A stretch of 42,669 nucleotides of DNA from Bifidobacterium breve. Its GTDB lineage: Bacteria > Actinomycetota > Actinomycetes > S36-B12. Below, piece after piece: positions 1-9,659 of the stretch. The DNA lies in the NCBI GenBank assembly GCA_945877545.1, contig CAMCSO010000004.1:1-42669 (forward strand). The letters are read 5' to 3'. The position numbers were made by a program, and so were the translations under genes. Below the pieces are notes generated by a model. That model searched no databases and was not told the DNA's origin. It saw nothing but the letters and a program-made list of their open reading frames with translations. Numbering within the stretch: the stretch's first letter is position 1; every line of letters begins with the position of its first letter.

Positions 1-7
1 GTCCACT

Positions 8-616
8 ATGACGAACATTCCAGGGCTACTCGCAGGTGTATGCGTCCTGCTGCTGTCGGGATGTACTGCCGCCGTCGATCGTGAAGCGGCTCCCCTAGCC
101 AGTTCGGATGCGCTCAAGACCAACTTGGGTTCCCGAATCTGCGTTGAGAACCGGTCGACGCTCCCCTTCATCGGCCGCTTCGAGGAGTTCGACTCGGCCG
201 ATCCAGATGGAGACATGCCACCCGGTGCAGTGATCTGCGCGGAAGGAACGCGTGTGGTTGGAGCCGACGTCGTCGGCAGTTTGGTCTTCTCGGACTGGAG
301 CAGGGGCTACATCGTTCGACACGACTACAACGTAAGCAACCCGTGGCTGGGTAAGCCGTTCGTCACACTTTTTCAGGACAACACTAAGCAAAACCCCTAT
401 GAGAAAATTGTCATTGGCTTCAAGTGCGTGAGTGACAAGGGCCTAGCCGAGGGTGAGTCCCGTTCGTGGGACAACGGCATTCTCGCGTTCACCGTCAAAC
501 GTCTGCAAGACACCGACTGGAAGGAGTTCCGACTTGAACTCACCGACAGCGCGGATCCCGTGACGGGGTACTCTCCGTCTGCTCGGATGTGCTCACAAGG
601 CAATTACCCGTCGTAA
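8..616 (+). CDS. putative secreted lipoprotein, unknown function
   Basis: ORF with N-terminal hydrophobic signal and lipobox LLSG|C; followed by a hairpin at 621-642. Confidence 0.6.
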   Translation: MTNIPGLLAGVCVLLLSGCTAAVDREAAPLASSDALKTNLGSRICVENRSTLPFIGRFEEFDSADPDGDMPPGAVICAEGTRVVGADVVGSLVFSDWSRGYIVRHDYNVSNPWLGKPFVTLFQDNTKQNPYEKIVIGFKCVSDKGLAEGESRSWDNGILAFTVKRLQDTDWKEFRLELTDSADPVTGYSPSARMCSQGNYPS

Positions 617-620
617 AGCC

Positions 621-642
621 CGCTGATGGCACGCCATCAGCG
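621..642. terminator. perfect 10-bp stem hairpin (cgctgatggc ac gccatcagcg) after lipoprotein CDS
   Basis: inverted repeat read directly, just after the stop codon at 614-616. Confidence 0.5.
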
Positions 643-899
643 TCGGTCGAGACGGATTCCGTCGATGAAGGCGCGCCGCCCGGAGGCCTTCCTTTCGGGG
701 TGGACCTGACGAGTGGGCGTCAGGAGCATTTTTTGCTTCCCTTGAGCACGCAGACGTATCTGTGTCCGATCTCGGGCCCGCGGATTGCGGCACGCGACCT
801 CGACTCACATCCCTCCCACCCTCAGCCCAACTGGACGTTTCAGACGGTGGGCGCTTTCGACCACCCCTACAATCAGTCTCGCTGGGAAACTGAGGGAAG

Positions 900-1238
900 G
901 TGAAGGGGTCCGTGATGCAGGTGCCAAGTCCGGAACGAAAATCCTCCGTGAGGCCATCCGTGGTACTCCAAACTCATCGCCAAAAGGTTCGCGACATCGT
1001 TTCAGCCCACCGAGCCACCAATCCGAGAGTTTTCGGCGCTATTGCGCGAGGTGACGACACGAGCGAGAGTGATTTCGACCTCCTCATCGACCCGACCGCC
1101 GAGACGACGCTCCTCGATGTCGGTGCGATTCGGCACGAACTGCTTATCCTTCTCGGCGTGACCGTCGAAGTCCTCACGCCAAAAGCCCTCCCGACACGAT
1201 TTCGGGATTCAGTGCTCGCCCAGGCAGTCCCTGTGTGA
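900..1238 (+). CDS. MntA-like minimal nucleotidyltransferase (antitoxin of MntA/HepT type)
   Basis: GAIARGDDTSESDFDLLID resembles the GSx10DxD nucleotidyltransferase motif; overlaps the downstream HepT-like gene by 4 bp. Confidence 0.75.
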   Translation: MKGSVMQVPSPERKSSVRPSVVLQTHRQKVRDIVSAHRATNPRVFGAIARGDDTSESDFDLLIDPTAETTLLDVGAIRHELLILLGVTVEVLTPKALPTRFRDSVLAQAVPV

Positions 1239-1576
1239 TGCCCCCAAGCCTAGAGGATTACATCGAGCATATTCTCACTGCTATTGGGCGTATTTTCACT
1301 TACACACACGACGTGGATCGCGAGTTGTTCGCGACTGGTGGACTGATCCACGACGCTGTCATCCGCAATCTTGAGATCATCGGTGAAGCAAGCCATCGAA
1401 TCGCTACCCGCTTCCCTGACTTCGCAGCGTCGCATCCTGAGATACCTCTTGGAGCAGCCCATCAGATGCGGAACATCGTCGCGCATGTCGACTTCAAGGT
1501 CGACCTCGACCTGGTGTGGCAGACCATCGTGACGGACCTCCCAAGCTTGGCGCGTGCGCTCGAGAACTCCAAATAG
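1235..1576 (+). CDS. HepT-like HEPN domain (DUF86) putative toxin
   Basis: ...HQMRNIVAHVDFKVDLDLVW resembles the RX4H HEPN motif region; immediately downstream of MntA-like gene. Confidence 0.75.
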   Translation: MMPPSLEDYIEHILTAIGRIFTYTHDVDRELFATGGLIHDAVIRNLEIIGEASHRIATRFPDFAASHPEIPLGAAHQMRNIVAHVDFKVDLDLVWQTIVTDLPSLARALENSK

Positions 1577-1623
1577 GTCTCCCCGCAGGTAAGCATGGTG
1601 TCCCGCGGCAGTCCGGGGAGACC
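1576..1623. terminator. inverted repeat ggtctccccg / cggggagacc at the end of the HepT-like gene
   Basis: 10-bp perfect arms at 1576-1585 and 1614-1623. Confidence 0.4.
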
Positions 1624-1656
1624 GTCCGCGTTGTTCCGTAGCACTGGGAGGCGTTC

Positions 1657-2436
1657 ATGATCCACGCAGGGGCACCATCGTCACCGGTCATTCTTCATGT
1701 GCCGCACTCATCGACGGCAATCCCCGCGGACGTACGACGAGGCATCCTGCTGGACGACGCCGCCCTCGATCTCGAACTCCTGCGCATGACGGATGCCTAC
1801 ACGGACACGATCGCAACTACGGCCGCTGCCGACGCAAAGACAACGCCATGGCGTTTCGTCAACGACCTCTCCCGCCTCGTCATCGACCCAGAGCGGTTCC
1901 CGGACGCCCGCGAGGAGATGCTGACCGCCGGGATGGGCGCCGTCTACACCCGCACCTCAGGCGCCGCGACGCTCCGCGCATCTGACGCCCTCGCAGAGGC
2001 AGGGCTCATCGCCCGCTACTTCACGCCCTACGCGACGGCCCTAGCCCACCTCGTCGACGATCGGCTCAACGCCTGCAGAGCAGCGACGATCATCGACGTC
2101 CACTCGTTCCCGAGCGTCGCCCTGCCATACGAGCTCCACTCGGATCTGGACCGGCCGGAGATCTGCATCGGCCGCGACGACACCCACACGCCGCAAATAC
2201 TCGTCGACGCAGCGGTGGAGGCCTTCTGTGGATTCGGCACGGTCGGCATCAACGAGCCGTTCATCGGCACGTATGTACCGCTCTCCCACTACGGGACGGA
2301 TCTGCGCGTGCGATCGATCATGCTCGAGGTGCGCCGTGACCTCTACATGGACGAGTCGAGCGGCGCGCCCAACGAGGGTGCCATGCGTGCGCTCGGCGCG
2401 GCACTCGCCCGCCTCATCGATTCCGCCGCCGAGTAG
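1657..2436 (+). CDS. N-formylglutamate amidohydrolase family protein
   Basis: VILHVPHSSTAIP N-terminus and IDVHSFPS / GTYVPLSHYG motifs typical of the FGase family. Confidence 0.75.
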   Translation: MIHAGAPSSPVILHVPHSSTAIPADVRRGILLDDAALDLELLRMTDAYTDTIATTAAADAKTTPWRFVNDLSRLVIDPERFPDAREEMLTAGMGAVYTRTSGAATLRASDALAEAGLIARYFTPYATALAHLVDDRLNACRAATIIDVHSFPSVALPYELHSDLDRPEICIGRDDTHTPQILVDAAVEAFCGFGTVGINEPFIGTYVPLSHYGTDLRVRSIMLEVRRDLYMDESSGAPNEGAMRALGAALARLIDSAAE

Positions 2437-2477
2437 ACGGCCAGCCACTGTCAGGGCTGGGGCGTACCTTCGGTTTA

Positions 2478-2610
2478 GGTCACGAGTGAACGACGCGAAG
2501 CCCCCTGGCTAGTCGTTCCGGCAACCGCGCGTCCCGTCGCACGGTGCCTCCCGGGGAAGACCGGCCCTGCCAATGGCTGGTAGGGAAGTAACGGGCCCAC
2601 AAGGGCCGGA
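2478..2610 (+). promoter_or_regulatory. SAM-IV-type (SAM-I/IV clan) riboswitch
   Basis: GGTCACGAGTG...GAAGCCCC...CCGGCAACC...GGTGCC...GGGGAAGACC; P1 GGTC (2478-2481)/GACC (2559-2562), P2 AACGAC/GTCGTT, P3 CCGCGCG..CGCACGG; CCGGCCC/GGGCCGG stem follows before ATG at 2623. Confidence 0.75.
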
Positions 2611-2622
2611 AACGAGTACGCC

Positions 2623-3579
2623 ATGTCCGCAACAAGCACTCCTGAGACCGCGTCGCTGCTGCCGTGGCTTTCGGGCAGCGGTCCGCAGGACCTGCCTGCC
2701 ACCCTGCAAGTCGAGCCTGAGCCCGGCGAGCCCGTGGAACTGTCGGGCTCTATCGCGAGGGGGTGGCTGCCTCGTCCGGCGGTGGACGTGGCGTCGTCGT
2801 GGCTGCGTCAGATCACCATGGTGCGATTCGGGCAGGCGCAGCTTCGTCTTCAGGCCAGGCTCGAGGAACCCGCCTTCGCGGGCGTCCAAGGCGATCAATA
2901 CGGACAGCGACCCGAGATGCGGTGGCCCCTGTCCGGCGAACTCCTCATCATCGGCGCGGTACGCGGACCGACCGCGACCTTCGACCAGGAGGCCGAATGG
3001 AGCCGGGACGAACTGACCCGCCAACTCACGGCGTACGGGATGCAGGCACTCCCCGCGACCACGTTGGACAGGCGCCACGTGTGGACCGAGCCCTCGGTGA
3101 TCGCACTGCCCGGCGCGCTGCAGGAGCGCCGCGATTCAGACTGGCAGGTGATGGCTCTGGACATCAGCAGGCGGCTCGGGATCCGCACCGTGGTGCGGGT
3201 CACGGAAGGCAGGTGGGAGGTGCTGACCCTCAGCGAGCCACCATCGCGACGATTCGACATCGCCGCGTCGGCCGCGTGTTCCCTCACTCGAGACGACGAG
3301 CATCGCTGCCCTATGCAGTTGGCACCTCAGGTCGGCGCATACTGCCGCATGAGCGGAGGTCCCTGGACCTCGGCGTCCATCGACGCGGCCGCCGGATGGC
3401 GCGACCAACGGAACCGACTCGTCACCACTGTCGGGTGCGACACTTGCGAAGGAACCCGCCACCAGTTCCAAGGCAAGATCCACAACAGCGGCGGACCGAT
3501 CACCATCGTCAATAGCCCCACACCCACCAGATGGCTCACCCCAGACGGGCGCCGGATGGACACCGACGAAGGACATTAG
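2623..3579 (+). CDS. hypothetical protein downstream of SAM-type riboswitch
   Basis: 318-aa ORF with several Cys in the C-terminal part (HRCPM, YCRM, GCDTC); no recognised family. Confidence 0.6.
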   Translation: MSATSTPETASLLPWLSGSGPQDLPATLQVEPEPGEPVELSGSIARGWLPRPAVDVASSWLRQITMVRFGQAQLRLQARLEEPAFAGVQGDQYGQRPEMRWPLSGELLIIGAVRGPTATFDQEAEWSRDELTRQLTAYGMQALPATTLDRRHVWTEPSVIALPGALQERRDSDWQVMALDISRRLGIRTVVRVTEGRWEVLTLSEPPSRRFDIAASAACSLTRDDEHRCPMQLAPQVGAYCRMSGGPWTSASIDAAAGWRDQRNRLVTTVGCDTCEGTRHQFQGKIHNSGGPITIVNSPTPTRWLTPDGRRMDTDEGH

Positions 3580-3984
3580 CGAGATGCCGGAACGCCTAGT
3601 GAATACGCCCTCGGCCCGCATGAGTCAAAAACTCTGCAGGCCCATCCGCGATCGGCAAGCTGGAGTAGGTGACGCGCGAGGCCAGTCGTGGGCTTGTACT
3701 CACTGGGCTTGAACATGCGCCGCACACCATCTCCGTCCCTGCCCAAATCTGACCTCCTCGACTGGCCCGTCGCTCCGGTCCGATGAACTTCAGGCCGCCT
3801 GATTTGTCCGGTTTCAGCGTGCGATAGACGTGCATAGTGAGGGGCTTTGTGCGCGCATCAGAGGACCCGAACACCTAGTGGTTGTCGCCTTCAATTTGAT
3901 TGGGCGCGTTAAAGTCCATAGCGCATAACTCCAAATAAAAGCGGGTGGCGAACGCCACTTTCGTAAGTACCACCTACCGGAAGG

Positions 3985-4912
3985 AACGTTCGCCAACATC
4001 GAGTACGCCCGTCTGACCTTGCAACTGCGCGAGGTCATCGAGAACATGCACGCCGATGGATACGTCCAGAGCGACATTGCTGCGGCGTTTGGGGTTGATC
4101 AGTCCACGGTCTCCCGAGAGCTGCGTCGCCGTCCCGAGGCCTACGCCGCCCGTCCGTGGCCTGCTCCGCGGCAATCAGCCGGGTGCGAGGCCTCGCCGTA
4201 CACATCCACCCGATCCTGGAGAAGTCGCTGGGAGACAACGTGCACCAATAGTCCGTCCTTCACATGCTCGTCGAGTCTGGCCGGCCAGCCGGGCTGTGCC
4301 CGTTCGGTCGGAATCGGATCGACCGGGAGCTCTCCAAGCACGCGCCGCGCGTCCACGTCCGACTCGCGGCCGAGATCTGACACGCCTCGCAGCTCAGACC
4401 GTCACCGTTCACGTCCCCGGAACCGCCGCGGCAGCGGCGGGTGCGGCGGCTGCGGCCAGGGTCTTGCCCGGCATCACGAGCCAGACCCTGCCGCCGAGAC
4501 CAGTGCAGATGAGTCGCCGAAGACGGCGAGAGGGTCCCTGATGCCTACCCTCTTGCCGAGGTCCTGACGTCCATGCCGGGAATCGGCGTCAGGATCGCAG
4601 CACGGTTCCTGGCCGAGTCCGGCGGCGGCGGCGGCGGCGCATTCCCCCACCGCCGCCTACTTGGCCGCGCATACCGGCCTCGCGCTCGTCATCAGGCGCT
4701 CGTGCAGCTTCATCCGAGCGGAGCACGTCAACCGCGGATGGAACAGGCCACTGAAGAACACCCTGTTCATGGCCGCATTCGAATCGCTGCCAGCCGAGGG
4801 TAAGAAGCACGACAGCGCACTCATCAACCTCGCCCGACGCAAGACCAACGTCATCTGCGCCATGGCCAGAAACCATAAGCGTTACACCCCCTCAGCCCGC
4901 GTCGCCGCTTGA
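3985..4912 (+). pseudogene. composite IS remnant: HTH (IS30-like) N-terminal piece joined to a frameshifted IS110-family transposase C-terminal half
   Basis: LTLQLREVIENMHADGYVQSDIAAAFGVDQSTVSRELRR; then VTVHVPGTAAAAA, LTSMPGIGVRIAARFLAESG, IRRSCSFIRAEHVNRGWNRPLKNTLFMAAFESL, KKHDSALINLARRKTNVICAMARN spread over several frames. Confidence 0.65.
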
Positions 4913-5105
4913 CGAACGACAAATGGACACCCCCTGAACCGAGGGGTCTGCAGTGATTGCGGGAATACGGCCAGCACTCTTACGCTACACAAAGCAGATG
5001 TACCGCTCTATTGGCGCACGACGTCATCGCGGAGTTCGCGTGAGGGCATGTGAACGCGATATTGCATAAACAACACAAGCGGTGAGGCATCATGAGGAAC
5101 TGTAG

Positions 5106-5738
5106 ATGAGACCGAGATTCACGTTGGCAGTGTTGATGACCGTCGGATTGGCGGTATCGGCATGTAGCGGTGAAGGAACAGCATCACCCAGTTCTTCAGT
5201 GACAGACTTGCCGGTCGAACGCCAAGCGGGAATCACGGGTGGAGGCGGAGGTGGTAACGCTCCTGACTCACCGGTTGCTGTGCAGAACGAGCTTGGCGCC
5301 TATTGGAGTGAGCAGGGCATCCCGATCACATGGAAGGTGAGCGAGGTCGACAACCACGACTGGGCCGGAAATCTCCGCCCCGATCACGCACCGCCGAATG
5401 GTTTCCAAGGTCTGAAACAGGATGCTTTCTCGGGGGCGTACCGCGTCCCACTTGAGTGGAATAGCAGTGGCTTCGAGATACGGTTTGTCTTGACTCCTAT
5501 CGTCAGTGTTAATGGCCAGAGCATGGATCTTCAACCCATCACGTTCACTGGCTATGCGGTGTCCTCCAATGCCTGGTACATGGAAGTGGATGGAACCCGG
5601 ATCCAGTGCAGCCAAGACAAGGCAAGCAGTTACCCGGTGTCAACATGGCACAAACTGCCGAACGGGAAATCTACGTGGATTTACTATGACTTCGTGTGCA
5701 GCCCCGGTCTGGCGACCGTGGTGATGCGCAGCTGGTAG
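5106..5738 (+). CDS. putative lipoprotein, unknown function
   Basis: signal peptide with lipobox LAVSAC; VERQA segment and Gly-rich linker follow. Confidence 0.6.
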   Translation: MRPRFTLAVLMTVGLAVSACSGEGTASPSSSVTDLPVERQAGITGGGGGGNAPDSPVAVQNELGAYWSEQGIPITWKVSEVDNHDWAGNLRPDHAPPNGFQGLKQDAFSGAYRVPLEWNSSGFEIRFVLTPIVSVNGQSMDLQPITFTGYAVSSNAWYMEVDGTRIQCSQDKASSYPVSTWHKLPNGKSTWIYYDFVCSPGLATVVMRSW

Positions 5739-7034
5739 AAACGTTGAGGATTCGCAACAAAACATTGCTGACAGCAGGAGCCACTGCGGCCGGGTTCATG
5801 CTGGGGCAGCCGGCGACCAGGGATCGCGACGTCCCGGTCGTACCGATCGATGACGGCTGAACCAGTAGTGCACCGCGCAGGAAATATTCGCTCCCCGCCA
5901 ACCAGTTCTGCACGTTGCGGATCCGCCCCGCGTATCACTCCTCTCCCAGTTCGTCGACCATCAGTGCGCCATTCGTGTTGCGCAGATCCTAAAGTTCGAT
6001 GGCGCGCGTAACGGTCACGACCTCGATGAGGCGTTCTATCGCCGACACAGCACCACTCGACCCAACCGGAAAACCTACGCTTCATTGACCTTGATCCAAC
6101 CGCGTCTGATCCGATGAAGCTGCCGCTGCGTTCTGGCGGAAACGCGGCGTGGCGAAACCCCTTACGGCGTCACCCTTGGTGATGTAGCTGTCGGCAGATG
6201 TTCAAAAGAAGAATTGCGACCCGCAATGAGGCAGAGCTTCACGCGCTCTCCCTCATCCAGAATCGCGGGGTCTTGCTCACTGCATGCATCATCGGATGCC
6301 TTCCTGCTCTTCATGTACGTCCGCAAGGAACGGCGCCGGACCGTCATCTTCAGCGAGTTCTGACCCAACTTCGAACTCTTGCCGTCGCGGCTTAATGCGA
6401 CGTGGGTGCGGTGCTTGACCTTCTCCTGCACAGCGAAGGTGCCTGGTGCCTATTGCGTGATCGCCGCGAAACAGCGGCATAGCCGATTCAGCATCTCTGG
6501 AAGTCTCCAGAAACACCGCCCCCGACTGACGTAAGAGCAATTGACCTCCTCACAAGTGTCATGACAACCCGGTCACGACCCTTCTGAATCAACCCAAATC
6601 CTGTGGCCGACAAATCCGAACGACGATCGACGGCGATGAGGTGGAGCGGCTCACACGCCTCGACCCTTGCCCAGTTGCACTCGTCGACTTCATTGAGGGA
6701 CTGATCCTCCAGTGCGCCGCTTCTGCGGAGTCACCGCTAGCACCTCTTGGCATTCCGGCACTTGTCGACACGAAATCTGGACGAATCGTTCATGGGGGAT
6801 TGCCAGATCGAATTGCTGGCCCACGGCGAGGGTGAGGCGAGCACTCTCGTGAGTATTCGCCGACCCATAGCCTGGGAAGGCAGGCCCTCGCCGCGCGCCG
6901 CCTTCGGACTCACCCTCATCCGTTTGCAGACCCGCTCGATCCCCATGGCGCCCTGGCGCAGGACCGACCTGTCCCGGATCGAGCCCGCGCCCGTGCACAT
7001 CCCCCACCACTAGGCTCATCACCATCGCAACAGG

Positions 7035-7583
7035 TCATTTGCAGGCTGTCCAATGCCAATGTCTCGGACATTCAGTATCCAACCAAACCCGAAAGACCTT
7101 TCGGTCTGTTGTATCGGACCACCTCTCGGCTCGCACGGTGTAGCCGCCTACCTTGTATGTCCACGGCTCATTCACCATGAAGTTGTGACTTTCAGATTTT
7201 CCGTCCAATGTGGACGAGACGGCAAGTTGCGGATACCCGTACGAGCCATTGTGGCCTTCAATGGAGAGCACGTTCGTTCCGGTGCTGTCATAAAAGCGCA
7301 GCGCCAGGTATTTAGCGATAGTTTGGCCGCACGCGAGGCCAAGTTTGAACGGACCGCGGCCCCACTGTTCGTCGGTGCTGTAAGGAATTTCAACTGTCAG
7401 GTGTTCGTGTTCTTCATACAGGCTCTGAGAGACGCACACCGAAACGCCATCGATACCAATTAACGAGGCCTGTCGGTCTACTGCGGTAGGCGCAGCTGCG
7501 TCACCATGTGAGCCACAGGCAGAAAGCCCGAGCACTGCGATTGTGGTGACGGTGGCTAGGCGTGAGAAACGGCGACGGCTCAT
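7035..7583 (-). CDS. putative lipoprotein, unknown function
   Basis: MSRRRFSRLATVTTIAVLGLSAC signal/lipobox; VDRQA segment; internal start preferred within ORF 7035..7619. Confidence 0.6.
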   Translation of the reverse strand: MSRRRFSRLATVTTIAVLGLSACGSHGDAAAPTAVDRQASLIGIDGVSVCVSQSLYEEHEHLTVEIPYSTDEQWGRGPFKLGLACGQTIAKYLALRFYDSTGTNVLSIEGHNGSYGYPQLAVSSTLDGKSESHNFMVNEPWTYKVGGYTVRAERWSDTTDRKVFRVWLDTECPRHWHWTACK

Positions 7584-7774
7584 AAGGTCACCGTAAGTAG
7601 ATCGACGGTCGATACGCAACGTCTCGGTGACCCCCGAAACAGGGGGCGGTCAATGGTGTCATTGAACACGACAGTCTCCGTTTCTGTTCCTCAGCAGTCA
7701 GCCGCGCGTTCACCCCACCGCCGGGCGCCCCACGCACCAAAGCAGCCACGGTATGCGGGTGGGACACACGCTCG

Positions 7775-8374
7775 TCAGGTCGAGTCGGGGTGCAAGCCGC
7801 CCTGCCCCAGCGAGAACGCATTGACGTCCAAGGGGATCCCGATGAAATACCGACTGAGCCGGTCGGCCATGGCCAGCCACGCTGCCCGCGACAGTGCTGC
7901 CACCCGGGTGTCGCGGGTGAGGAATGTCGAGTCGACTGACGCTGTCAGCCGCAGGTCCGCGAAGTAGTCCTGCAGCCCTCGGCCGGTCCACCGGGGCACC
8001 CACAGGGTGTGCCCGACACGGCCGGCACGGACCAGCTCGTGGTCGACGCCCGACTGGGCGTTGAGCGGGAACAGCGGGGCCACCAGCCGGTAGGGGTGGA
8101 GAGCGCCCTTCTCCTGCTCGGAGAACTCGCACGGCTGCGGCAGCAGAATCCCGTACCCCTGCCCTCTGACCAGGACATGGCTGCGCAGCTCGTCCAGACC
8201 GGGGAAGGGTGGACTGGCTGGCGGCGTCGAGCCGGCCAAGGCTGACCTGACTGCCTCGGGATGGCGCCAGAACGCACCGAAGCCACCGCGGAAGATGTCC
8301 CCCTGGAAGATCGGCCGCTCAGAGTCGAGCCGGGCGAAATAGCGCGACGCCTTGGGGTAGAACCGGTCAGTCAC
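7775..8374 (-). CDS. hypothetical protein (ERPIFQGDIFRG...GILLPQPCEFSEQEKG... family)
   Basis: 199-aa ORF; overlaps upstream ORF 8367..8702 by 8 bp, consistent with an operon. Confidence 0.6.
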   Translation of the reverse strand: MTDRFYPKASRYFARLDSERPIFQGDIFRGGFGAFWRHPEAVRSALAGSTPPASPPFPGLDELRSHVLVRGQGYGILLPQPCEFSEQEKGALHPYRLVAPLFPLNAQSGVDHELVRAGRVGHTLWVPRWTGRGLQDYFADLRLTASVDSTFLTRDTRVAALSRAAWLAMADRLSRYFIGIPLDVNAFSLGQGGLHPDST

Positions 8375-8702
8375 CGAGCAGGAGTTCGGATTCGGAGGTG
8401 TACACCGATGCCAGCTCGTCGCCGGTCATGTGCACGTCCCAGGTGTCCCGCAGGACGCCTCGATCCAGTTCCATGCCCGCATCCTGCGCCTCGCGCAGCA
8501 GATCAGCGGCCGCCCTCATCTGAGGAGCGAAATACCGCCGGTACACCTCACTGAAGCCGACACCGGTGAGCTGCTCCACCGTGGACGCGTCCTCGTACTC
8601 CGCTGGGAGAAGCGACACTCCCTTGGTCCGTGCAACGCGCCCCTTCGCCGTGTCCTCGACCGGCGTGTCCTCGACCGGCTTGGTCGGTGTTTTCACTCCC
8701 AT
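8367..8702 (-). CDS. hypothetical small protein, upstream partner of 7775..8374
   Basis: 111-aa ORF on the same strand with overlapping end. Confidence 0.55.
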   Translation of the reverse strand: MGVKTPTKPVEDTPVEDTAKGRVARTKGVSLLPAEYEDASTVEQLTGVGFSEVYRRYFAPQMRAAADLLREAQDAGMELDRGVLRDTWDVHMTGDELASVYTSESELLLGD

Positions 8703-8870
8703 GCGCGGACCTCCTTCGTCGTCTGCAACTGTTTCCTACAGTACCGGCGGACTCCCGGTCAGGCAAGCAACCGTTGCCTACCAGCACAGTAATGGTGAGA
8801 ACGAACCGCCCACAAGCCACGAAAGCACCGCCAACCCCATCACAACACCATCGGGATCTGTCATCAGCCA

Positions 8871-9514
8871 TCACACCCTGCCGCCGAACCCTCCACAGCC
8901 CGTCGAAAGGGCGACTCCCGCAACGAAGTTTTTCCCCACCGCGTCTCGCAGTTTGCGGATGCCCTTGAAGTCCGATCCTCGTATGCGTTCGTTGGTCTTG
9001 ACCTCGAATGTGAGGACACGGGCGTCATCGTCCTCGATCACGATATCCAGCTCGTCGTCATCGCTCGTTCTCCATTGCCCAAGGATTGGAGGTTCGGGCA
9101 GCCAGGACGCCTGCTTGGTCAGCTCGCCCACGACGAACGTCTCGAGGATGCGCTCGAACTCCGTCAGCACAGTCGGGCTCAGACTCGCCAGCTTCTGCGG
9201 GTTGATACGCATGAGTCGGGCACCGAGACCCGCGTCGACAACATGGATTTTTGGCGTTGACGTGGCCCGCGCAAGTAGCTGTCAGCTGTCGGCCGGGTCG
9301 TGTTCAGTCCGGACATGGCATTCGGGACGTTCAGGAGTTGCGCCATCTGGCCCGCGAGGCGGTCCAGCAGGGAGCGGAGCACGGCCCGCTGCCGGACCTT
9401 CGCCAGCTCGCGCGCGTCTCGTTCCAGCGAATGACGGACGAAGTCGTCGAACCATCGGTTGCGCGAGTTTCCCTCCCTGCTACGGGGCAACATGTCGCGT
9501 CGAGCGGTGAGCAC
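8871..9514 (-). pseudogene. remnant of DUF4143/AAA ATPase C-terminal region
   Basis: two ORFs in different frames: WFDDFVRHSLERDARELAKVRQRAVLRSLLDRLAGQMAQLLNVPN (9179..9514) and FVVGELTKQASWLPEPPILGQWRTSDDDELDIVIEDDDARVLTFEVKTNERI (8871..9212), as in DUF4143 proteins. Confidence 0.65.
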
Positions 9515-9659
9515 GGTTCAGTTTTTGTAATGAGCGAGGGGGGCTATCTTATAAATTCCAAGCCCTCGCTTTGATGGCCAAGGCAACAATGCGCGTCTGT
9601 CAACATGCGCGACCGAACAACATGGCAGCTTGTCGAGGCGGCGGAGATCATGGGGTCGG

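Noticed and set aside
589-903. Small ORF MLTRQLPVVKPADGTPSASVETD... between lipoprotein and MntA-like gene
   Set aside because: Overlaps the lipoprotein 3' end and the hairpin at 621-642; no recognisable domain
2041-2448. Long antisense ORF opposite the N-formylglutamate amidohydrolase gene
   Set aside because: High-GC shadow ORF; the sense strand has clear family motifs
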